Assembly (NCBI GenBank): GCA_043798445.1
Contig: JAZDOQ010000027.1
Coordinates: 55,536-119,535, forward strand
Reading direction: 5' to 3'
Length of the DNA stretch: 64,000 bases
From: CAIJMI01 sp043798445
GTDB lineage: Bacteria; Patescibacteriota; Microgenomatia; UBA10105; UBA927
Shown here in pieces: positions 58,058 through 64,000 of the stretch. Below the pieces are notes generated by a model. The model was not told the DNA's origin and ran no database searches. It saw only the letters and a list, made by a program, of their open reading frames with translations. Each line of letters begins with the position of its first letter. Position 1 is the first letter of the stretch. The position numbers and the translations under genes are program-made.

Positions 58058-59901
58058 AGAAGAAGCGAATCTTCGTTACATCCCCATGATGAATCAATAG
58101 AAACATGCCGTTCAATCAAGTGTTCCGGGATATCTGCAATGAATCTGGAAACCATATTTTGTGTTCTCGTACCAAAAAATAGCCGTCTGTTTGCATACGT
58201 GAGGTACACGCGTTCTTTTGCTCGAGTTACACCAACATAACAGAGCCGTCGCTCTTCTTCTAGTTCACCTTTATCCATAAGCGATCTACTGTGAGGAAAT
58301 AACCCCTCTTCCATACCAACGATAAAAACAATAGGAAATTCTAATCCTTTTGCTGCATGCATGGTCATGAGTGTTACCGCATTTCGTTTTGCATCCTTTG
58401 TTTTAGATTCTTTCTTTATATACTGGTCTTCAAGAAGTGCGACCACTTCCAAAAAATCCTGAAGTGACGGATATTCAGCGGCAACAGATCGGAGTTCCTT
58501 GATGTTTTCAAGTCTTGATGCCTCTTCTTCAATGTTTGCATCATAGAGGGAGAGATACTCAGTTTTTTCGAGTGTTTGGTCCATGAGTTGCAGTGTAGTG
58601 TCTGAGATAAGTTTGGTATCCTTTTTGACAACGTCAGCATACGACAAAAATTTGGCAAGTCTCCCTTTACCAAGCTTCTCGATACGTTTGTAGGAAACCG
58701 TGTCTTTAGGGTTTGCTAATAGTTTTAAGTAAGAGATGACATCTTTGATTTCTTTTCGTTCATAAAACCGTGTTCCTCCAACAAGAACATACGGAACTCC
58801 TCCGCGTAGGAATGCTTCCTCAATCGTTCGGGATTGGGCGTTCGTTCGGTAGAGGACTGCAAAGTCAGTAAATGTGCGACGGGACTGTAAGATGGTGGTA
58901 ACTAAGAATAATGCCTCATCATGTTCTGTCCGTGCTTCATACAGCATGATGGACGCTCCACCCTTTTTGTTTGTCCATAACTTTAAAATCGGATGAGAAG
59001 TGTTTTTTGAAATGACATTTGTGGCGGCATCAAGAATGGTCTGTGTTGAGCGATAGTTTTGTTCAAGATGAAATTCTTTTGTGTCAGGATAATCGCGTTT
59101 AAAATTGGTGATATTTGTAAAATCTGCACCGCGGAATTTATAGATACTTTGAGACGCATCACCAACAATGGTGATATTCCTGTACCGTTTGCCAAGTTGT
59201 TTTGTGAGTGCATATTGTGCGTGATTAGTATCCTGGTATTCGTCAACGAGGACATACCGGTATTGTTCTTGGAAATGCCCGAGAATATCAGGGTGTTTAT
59301 CAAACAGTTCAACGGTCTTCATCAGAAGATCATCAAAATCAAGCGCACTGTTTTCAATAAGTTTTTTTTGATAAAGAAGATAGACGCGGGCGACGGTTTC
59401 CTGGAAAAATCCATGTGCATACTGCGGATATTCAAGGGCATGTATAAGTTCATTTTTTGCTTCTGAAATGGTCGTAAGAACGGCACGTGGATTAAAATCT
59501 TTGCTGGAAATATCAGCCTCTTTCATCACATCTTTGATTGCATCAAGCTGATCCTGACTGTCATAAATGGTAAAGTTGATAGGGATTCTCATGGCAGAGC
59601 CTTTCGTTCGAAGTACTTTTGCGCAAAACGAATGGAATGTTCCTGCAAACGGAAGATTGGTTTTTCCTCCGAGTAAGCGTGTGATACGTTCCTTCATTTC
59701 ACCAGCCGCCTTATTGGTAAACGTGACCATAAGAATAGATGTTGGGTCAATGTGTTTTTCAAGAATAAGATATGCGACTTTGTATGTGAGGACGCGTGTT
59801 TTTCCGCTTCCTGCTCCGGCCAAAATAAGAATAGGTCCATCAGTTGTACGCACGGCTTTTTGTTGGTCAGTGTTTAATTCATTGAGGAGATCGCTTCCCA
59901 T
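58054..59901 (-). CDS. uvrD: UvrD/PcrA-type DNA helicase
   Basis: A 615-aa SF1A helicase for DNA repair and replication restart. Seen: LNELNTDQQKAV (Q motif), Walker A GAGSGKT (29-35), FTNKAAGEMKERI, LVDEYQDTNHAQ (Walker B), GDASQSIYKFRGA, NYRSTQTIL, MTMHAAKGLEFPIVF and YVGVTRAKERVYLTYA. It is about 100 residues shorter than E. coli UvrD, lacking the C-terminal extension. The start at 59901 is 8 nt after TGATAAGAT (minus strand, 59918-59910), divergent from tpiA; the upstream frame extension would run into tpiA. Confidence 0.94.
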   Translation of the reverse strand: MGSDLLNELNTDQQKAVRTTDGPILILAGAGSGKTRVLTYKVAYLILEKHIDPTSILMVTFTNKAAGEMKERITRLLGGKTNLPFAGTFHSFCAKVLRTKGSAMRIPINFTIYDSQDQLDAIKDVMKEADISSKDFNPRAVLTTISEAKNELIHALEYPQYAHGFFQETVARVYLLYQKKLIENSALDFDDLLMKTVELFDKHPDILGHFQEQYRYVLVDEYQDTNHAQYALTKQLGKRYRNITIVGDASQSIYKFRGADFTNITNFKRDYPDTKEFHLEQNYRSTQTILDAATNVISKNTSHPILKLWTNKKGGASIMLYEARTEHDEALFLVTTILQSRRTFTDFAVLYRTNAQSRTIEEAFLRGGVPYVLVGGTRFYERKEIKDVISYLKLLANPKDTVSYKRIEKLGKGRLAKFLSYADVVKKDTKLISDTTLQLMDQTLEKTEYLSLYDANIEEEASRLENIKELRSVAAEYPSLQDFLEVVALLEDQYIKKESKTKDAKRNAVTLMTMHAAKGLEFPIVFIVGMEEGLFPHSRSLMDKGELEEERRLCYVGVTRAKERVYLTYANRRLFFGTRTQNMVSRFIADIPEHLIERHVSIDSSWGCNEDSLLL

Positions 59902-59903
59902 AG

Positions 59904-59918
59904 AGTATAATCTTATCA
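59904..59918. promoter_or_regulatory. Overlapping divergent promoters of uvrD and tpiA
   Basis: The plus strand carries TATAAT (59906-59911) 9 nt before the tpiA ATG; the minus strand carries TGATAAGAT (59918-59910) 8 nt before the uvrD ATG. The two -10 elements interlock within 15 bp and the two ATGs are only 19 bp apart, so RNA polymerase can probably serve only one gene at a time. Confidence 0.6.
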
Positions 59919-59920
59919 TA

Positions 59921-60580
59921 ATGACTCCTTTGTTTTTGATAGGAAATTGGAAAAGCAACATGACGCTTGTTGCGATGAATGAATGGTTTTCTCTCTATAC
60001 ACCGTCACCCAATCTCACAATTGTTCTTTGTGTTCCGTTTACGCTTCTTTCATCAGTAAAAAACGTCATCCTTGAAAAACAACTTGATGTAGCTATTGGG
60101 GCACAAGATGTTTCTCCGTTTGGCAGCGGTCCATATACGGGAGAAATAAGTGCAGAGATGATTAAAGAATTTGCTTCCTACGTACTTGTTGGACATTCCG
60201 AAAGGCGGCAATACTTTAATGAATCAGCTGAAGAGCTTGCGTTCCAATCTTTGCAAGCAAAATCTGCAGGTCTTACTGTTATTTATTGTACTGGTGATGA
60301 ACAGGAAACCATTCCTCAATCGGTAGATATTGTTGCGTATGAACCAATTGAAGCGATCGGAACAGGAATACCGGAAAAGCCCGACGCCATACAAACAGTA
60401 TGTACTGCATTCAGAAAAACTTCAGGAAAACCGGTTATATATGGAGGAAGTGTGACAGAGGAAACCATCATGGATATTCTTCATACAAAATCAGTTGACG
60501 GCTTGCTGGTTGGTGGTTCAAGCCTCGACCCTGTAAAGTTTTCAGCCATAGGACGCATTTGCAGCAGCGTATTTTTATGA
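59921..60580 (+). CDS. tpiA: Triosephosphate isomerase (short)
   Basis: Interconverts DHAP and glyceraldehyde-3-phosphate. Seen: LIGNWKSNM with N9 and catalytic K11, VLVGHSERRQYF with the catalytic His, VAYEPIEAIGTG with the catalytic Glu (canonical AYEPVWAIGTG), YGGSVTEE and GLLVGGSSLD (phosphate loop). At 219 aa it is about 30 residues shorter than bacterial TIMs (about 250), a size typical of archaeal enzymes. The start at 59921 is set by TATAAT 9 nt upstream. It overlaps the LCP gene by ATGA. Confidence 0.95.
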   Translation: MTPLFLIGNWKSNMTLVAMNEWFSLYTPSPNLTIVLCVPFTLLSSVKNVILEKQLDVAIGAQDVSPFGSGPYTGEISAEMIKEFASYVLVGHSERRQYFNESAEELAFQSLQAKSAGLTVIYCTGDEQETIPQSVDIVAYEPIEAIGTGIPEKPDAIQTVCTAFRKTSGKPVIYGGSVTEETIMDILHTKSVDGLLVGGSSLDPVKFSAIGRICSSVFL

Positions 60581-61596
60581 AACGCACCCGTTTTTCTCCA
60601 TATGCCATCCTTATGCTTCTTGTCCTTGTTGTTATTTTTTTGATGGGGATAGTAAAACTATGGCGATTAAATACTGATTTTACCAAGCAAACAGGATTAA
60701 ATTTGTTGACGGTTGGCAAACTCATTGTTGATGGTGGGGCATCACTTAAATCAACAGATGATAGGGTAAATATTTTGCTTCTTGGAATGGCAGGGGGTAT
60801 GCATGAAGGACCTGATCTTACGGATACCATCATCGTTGCATCATTTCATCTTAAAAACCGTTCCATAGCACTCATTACTGTTCCGAGAGACATCTGGTCT
60901 GAAACATTGAAAGATAAAGTAAACAGCGCATATCATTACGGAGAAGCAAAAAAAAGGGGTGGAGGAATGACACTTTCCCGAGCGATCATCGAAGATATCA
61001 CCGGTCTTCCTATTCACTATATAGTAACGCTTGATTTTACTCAGTTTGAAACAATCATTGATGTGTTAGGAGGTATTGACGTCATGGTAACGCAATCATT
61101 TACGGACACAGAGTATCCAATTGCCGGAAGGGAAAATGATTTGTGTGATGGCGACAATACATTTCCTTGCCGGTATGAAACAATTCATTTTGATGCCGGA
61201 ACACAACATATGAACGGAAGTACTGCACTCAAATATGTGAGGAGTCGTCATTCAGAAGGAGACGAGGGTACTGATTTTGCCAGGGGTAAAAGACAGCAAG
61301 ATGTCATGGTTGCATTAAAGGAGAAAATTTTTCAGTCAAAACTATGGTTTCATCCGTCACTTGCGATCAAACTGTTAAAAACCGCGGAAGATGCAACGGA
61401 TACGGATATGACTGTTGGAGAACAATTAACCATCGGAAAAGCAGCGGTACAAACAAAACCAGATTCGTTCAAGAAAATATCAATTGAATCATTTCTCATT
61501 GTTCCACCAACATGGATGTACGGGCGATATGTGCTGGTTCCTGAAAAAGACTACGATACAATCCACACGTATGTTCAAAGTGAATTAGGGAAATAA
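60577..61596 (+). CDS. LytR-CpsA-Psr (LCP) family glycopolymer ligase
   Basis: A 339-aa protein: an N-terminal membrane helix (about 9-30) and the extracellular LCP domain with DDRVNILLLGMAGG, DLTDTIIVASFHLKNRSIALITVPRDIW (the conserved Arg/Asp residues for polyprenyl-diphosphate and metal), DFTQFETIIDVLGGIDV and STALKYVRSRHSEGDEGTDFARGKRQQ. LCP enzymes attach teichoic-acid-like or capsular polymers from lipid carriers to peptidoglycan. The start at 60577 overlaps the tpiA stop (ATGA). It ends directly against the convergent surface-protein gene. Confidence 0.95.
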   Translation: MKRTRFSPYAILMLLVLVVIFLMGIVKLWRLNTDFTKQTGLNLLTVGKLIVDGGASLKSTDDRVNILLLGMAGGMHEGPDLTDTIIVASFHLKNRSIALITVPRDIWSETLKDKVNSAYHYGEAKKRGGGMTLSRAIIEDITGLPIHYIVTLDFTQFETIIDVLGGIDVMVTQSFTDTEYPIAGRENDLCDGDNTFPCRYETIHFDAGTQHMNGSTALKYVRSRHSEGDEGTDFARGKRQQDVMVALKEKIFQSKLWFHPSLAIKLLKTAEDATDTDMTVGEQLTIGKAAVQTKPDSFKKISIESFLIVPPTWMYGRYVLVPEKDYDTIHTYVQSELGK

Positions 61597-63177
61597 CTAG
61601 AGGATAAGTCCAACAAGGAGAAGGATAATGCTTCCGGCGACAGTGATTATTCCAAGAATACCGGGCCCGACACCGGCTACAGGGATTTTCGGTGTCGGTT
61701 GTTCTGTTGGTGTTGTCGTTGGAGCTTCAGCAATTAACCGTGCACGTGTTGGTGTGGGTGTATTGTCTGCGTAATAAGCTGTTGTTGGCGTTGCTGTTGG
61801 TCCCTGTGTTGACGTTGGTCCAGCTGTCGGTACTGGTGTTGCTGTTGACCCAGGTGTTGACGTTGGTCCACTAGTCGGTGTCGCTGTTGGTCCAGCTGTT
61901 GGTGTTGCTGGTCCTGTTGTATAGCCGATAATTAAATTAAAGTCATTGAAATCATAGTTAGCATCCAGTTGTCCCCGGGAGTTATTGTCTTCTCCTTGAA
62001 TTTTGTCTGCCCAACATTGAACGGGGATATCTACTCCTGTTGTGGTAATTATTCCATAACTTGTCAATGCAGCAGCCGTTATATATGCGCTAACGTCTCT
62101 TTTATTATTTGGATCATATCTACCACATTTATTATTACTATTCGGTTTGATAAAACCAAGTGAGTTTACACCGCCCTCATTTCCTAATTGAACTGAAATT
62201 ACATATGTTCCAGCGGAAATAACTGCGCTAAAATTACCCTCGCTTATCGTTGTTACTGTTGTAGCCGTTCCCCCCTTAGTTAATTTTACAGTTGCCCCAG
62301 ATGTCATGCCTTCCATATGAATTCGTACAGTTCCAGCGGATGCAAACGTTACATTGTTTAACTTGCTTCTATCAGGATTACATACAAGACAATTTTCATG
62401 AGGCGCGGATTCTTTTGGGTAGTTATAGCAAGTCGTTTCAGGACATCCCAGTGGTGTTTGACAATTCTGTGGTGGCTTTGAACAGTCAGTTCCTTCTGGA
62501 AAACAACCCATGCAACAACATACCTGGTCGATTCGGTTGCAGCATTTGTTTCCACAGTCAAGTGGGCAATACGTAGCTGACGATGCTTTTCCTGCACAAG
62601 CATCCGTTGTATATATCACCTTACCATAAGGTTTACAAGCATCATCTGGTGTACTCGTTGGTTTTACTGTTGGTGTAATTGCATTTGCATCTACCCAGTT
62701 GCAACACGCTACTCCAGTTGTCGCTGGTGGAATAATTTTTGTGCCCCTTTTTGATAAACATACCGTTTTATCAGTTATTCCCGGTCCACATTGTCCAGTG
62801 CATCCGTTTACTGTTTGAAAGTCTCCAGTACCATTAAAATGACAAGGATACACTTCTGTTGCTCTACTTCTAATTTCCGCAAACTGCGGAGACTGTGTAA
62901 TATAGTAAATGGCAATAGGAAGGGTAAAGATAAAGAATAGAAGGATTGCGATAAAGATACCTTTTCCTGATTTTTTCTTTTCTAGCGTTGGATGAGACGA
63001 GGGTGGTGTGGCCGGAATAATCATTGGTTCCGGTATTGGCGGAGATGGAGGTGTAGGGAATTCTTCTTTTGGTTGTTTTTCTTTAGTCACTTCGGGTGTC
63101 GGAAGAACCGGAGTCTGTTCCAGTGCTTTTGCTGCATCATCAATGAGTTTTTGAGGAGAAATTGGTTCGTCTGACAT
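61597..63177 (-). CDS. Large surface protein: cytoplasmic Pro-rich tail, TM, Cys-rich domains, TP-repeat stalk, LPXTG-like end
   Basis: A 526-aa protein. Order: a Pro-rich N-terminal region (1-75), a membrane helix (about 78-99), Cys-rich modules with many CxxC-like patterns (about 110-270), a beta-sandwich-like region (GTVRIHMEGMTSGATVKL...), a stalk of PT(A/S)GPTxTP repeats (about 425-470), the pentapeptide IPVAG and a final hydrophobic helix GPGILGIITVAG...VGLIL. IPVAG plus helix resembles a sortase (LPXTG-like) signal, but there is no positive tail. The start is Met at 63177; an upstream Met at 63222 is less likely. Paralogue of the next gene. Confidence 0.82.
   Translation of the reverse strand: MSDEPISPQKLIDDAAKALEQTPVLPTPEVTKEKQPKEEFPTPPSPPIPEPMIIPATPPSSHPTLEKKKSGKGIFIAILLFFIFTLPIAIYYITQSPQFAEIRSRATEVYPCHFNGTGDFQTVNGCTGQCGPGITDKTVCLSKRGTKIIPPATTGVACCNWVDANAITPTVKPTSTPDDACKPYGKVIYTTDACAGKASSATYCPLDCGNKCCNRIDQVCCCMGCFPEGTDCSKPPQNCQTPLGCPETTCYNYPKESAPHENCLVCNPDRSKLNNVTFASAGTVRIHMEGMTSGATVKLTKGGTATTVTTISEGNFSAVISAGTYVISVQLGNEGGVNSLGFIKPNSNNKCGRYDPNNKRDVSAYITAAALTSYGIITTTGVDIPVQCWADKIQGEDNNSRGQLDANYDFNDFNLIIGYTTGPATPTAGPTATPTSGPTSTPGSTATPVPTAGPTSTQGPTATPTTAYYADNTPTPTRARLIAEAPTTTPTEQPTPKIPVAGVGPGILGIITVAGSIILLLVGLIL
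62687..62797 (-). repeat. 111-bp exact repeat, copy 1
   Basis: This stretch in the first surface-protein gene is identical base for base to 63890-64000 in the second one. It encodes part of a Cys-containing module (GQCGPGITDKTVCLSKRG and following). Total identity at third codon positions indicates recent duplication or gene conversion. Confidence 0.9.
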
Positions 63178-63273
63178 GAAATATTCCGGACAAAAATGAG
63201 TCCTATATCCAGCGTAAATCATTTATGACTAAACAGTCAAGGAGATGATGAAAAAAGGAAGATATATTACTTG

Positions 63274-64000
63274 TTATAATATCAATCCAACAATAAGAAG
63301 CAGGATGCTTCCGATGACAGTCAGAGACCCTAGTATTCCCGGACCCACACCTGACACCGGCATTTCCTGACCGGTGGCAACATCAGTTCCCCCTGTTGAA
63401 TTATCCACAATGGGAGTAGGAGTATTTGTTGGAGCGCTGGGACAAGTGCAGGAGGATTCACTTGGACACGATGATTTACGGCAACGATTGACGCCATCAA
63501 CAGATGCGCAGCTTAGTCCTGATATACAGTTCGCATCACTGACGCATGAAGCATCACATCCGCCAGGTGCCGCTGTTGGTCCTGGTGTTGCCGTTGGTCC
63601 AGAAGTTGGTCCTGGTGTTGCCGTTGGTCCAGAAGTTGGCGCGTTCGTTGGTCCTGGCCCATCACAAGCAGCTTTTCCACAATCGTTTTTTAAACAATAT
63701 ATTCCGCAACTGTATTTAAATATTCCACAATCTATTGTTTTAGTACTATCATTTGGATCTTTACAACTATCACAGTTCGTGGTGGACACAGCATTTTTGT
63801 ATGGACAATCACGATACACACCGTCTTGACCACCAGTTCCAGTTGGTACCGGTATTGAGGTTGGTTTCGGCGTTGGTGTTTGAACGTTAGCATCTACCCA
63901 GTTGCAACACGCTACTCCAGTTGTCGCTGGTGGAATAATTTTTGTGCCCCTTTTTGATAAACATACCGTTTTATCAGTTATTCCCGGTCCACATTGTCCA
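63274..64000 (-). CDS. Second surface protein of the same family (5' part outside the window)
   Basis: The frame is open to the right edge, so the gene begins beyond it; a GTG at 63819 is not the start. The visible 241 codons: a module identical in part to the neighbour (GVACCNWVDAN...), Cys-rich segments, a stalk of PTSGPTATPG repeats, another Cys-rich knot (CDASCVSDANCISGLSC...CTCPSAP), a TP linker, the pentapeptide MPVSG and the terminal helix GPGILGSLTVIG...VGLIL. The C-terminal 28 residues closely match those of the neighbour. Tandem duplication of a surface-anchored protein. Confidence 0.82.
   Translation of the reverse strand, partial: GQCGPGITDKTVCLSKRGTKIIPPATTGVACCNWVDANVQTPTPKPTSIPVPTGTGGQDGVYRDCPYKNAVSTTNCDSCKDPNDSTKTIDCGIFKYSCGIYCLKNDCGKAACDGPGPTNAPTSGPTATPGPTSGPTATPGPTAAPGGCDASCVSDANCISGLSCASVDGVNRCRKSSCPSESSCTCPSAPTNTPTPIVDNSTGGTDVATGQEMPVSGVGPGILGSLTVIGSILLLIVGLIL
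63575..63634 (-). repeat. Tandem 30-bp repeat (two copies) in the stalk region
   Basis: Units 63575-63604 and 63605-63634 are identical and encode PTSGPTATPG twice. Such repeats change copy number easily, altering stalk length. Confidence 0.85.
63890..64000 (-). repeat. 111-bp exact repeat, copy 2 (continues past the window)
   Basis: Identical to 62687-62797 over all 111 bp visible; the match is still perfect at the window edge. Confidence 0.9.

Noticed and set aside
61780..61920. Regular GTTGGTCC-type repeats that might suggest a CRISPR array
   Set aside because: Units are short, variable and in frame, encoding the PT(A/S)GPT stalk; there are no unique spacers and no cas genes.
1..64000. 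Recoding of UGA as glycine (as in some CPR phyla)
   Set aside because: Many genes end with TGA in ATGA overlaps exactly where the protein family ends, and no in-frame TGA interrupts conserved domains.

Overview
The window looks like a chromosome fragment of a Candidate Phyla Radiation (Patescibacteria) bacterium, most likely Microgenomates-like. The grounds are moderate-to-low GC, very dense packing with 4-nt ATGA overlaps, shortened housekeeping enzymes (PGK 344 aa, TIM 219 aa, MetG 475 aa), CPR-typical small-domain proteins (DUF5667, DUF4430, PEGA, VanW, short RRM), a tRNA without an encoded CCA, and P/T-rich surface proteins. TGA is used as a stop codon throughout, so the UGA-recoding CPR lineages are excluded. 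The taxon is an inference; no rRNA is present.

Layout. 1-8.4 kb: P-type ATPase, a pilin-like protein, a SET-domain/zinc-ribbon pair, a DEDD-type exonuclease, patatin, UppP, ferredoxin, small envelope proteins and an RRM protein. 8.4-12.8 kb: two tandem class A penicillin-binding proteins. 12.8-17.9 kb: a degenerate PP2C-like protein, pgk, gapA, a phosphoribosyltransferase, a nucleotide-kinase-like protein, an HD protein and a DUF5667 protein. 18-27 kb: nrdR, the B12-dependent reductase nrdJ, a cobalamin adenosyltransferase, an anchored DUF4430 protein and a DUF6580-like membrane protein; then a cobalamin riboswitch, an unknown 534-aa protein, a short linker-like protein and a VirD4/TraG-like ATPase. 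27-35.6 kb: a PGM1-like ATP-grasp protein, tRNA-Ile(UAU) abutting idi, tsaD, an MFS protein, a cytidylyltransferase-fold protein, VanW, an anchored solute-binding protein and a nucleotidyltransferase-fold protein. 35.6-40.4 kb: groES-groEL behind a CIRCE-like site, then small enzymes and a PEGA/SH3 protein. 40.4-46.4 kb: a minus-strand envelope-glycan operon (two GT2, GT39-like, WecA-like, DPPR-synthase-like UbiA). 46.4-61.6 kb: hydrolase, TatD, MetG, RmuC, MFS, two UvrD-type helicases (one with an Fe-S nuclease domain and an apparent frameshift), two FemAB-like ligases, tpiA and LCP. 61.6-64 kb: two paralogous LPXTG-like surface proteins, the second cut by the window end.

Themes. The window is rich in cell-wall functions (UppP, two PBPs, two FemAB, LCP, VanW, WecA-like, sortase-type substrates), which argues for a monoderm-like peptidoglycan envelope. 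DNA precursor supply depends on adenosylcobalamin, and the nrdR-nrdJ operon carries what looks like its own B12 activation and capture genes. Many genes have an (often extended) TGnTATAAT-like -10 box 6-10 nt before ATG and no Shine-Dalgarno, implying widespread leaderless mRNAs; Shine-Dalgarno sequences appear mainly at genes inside operons or behind structured or regulated leaders (nrdJ, groES, groEL, ferredoxin, the riboswitch gene). I used this pattern to correct several start codons.
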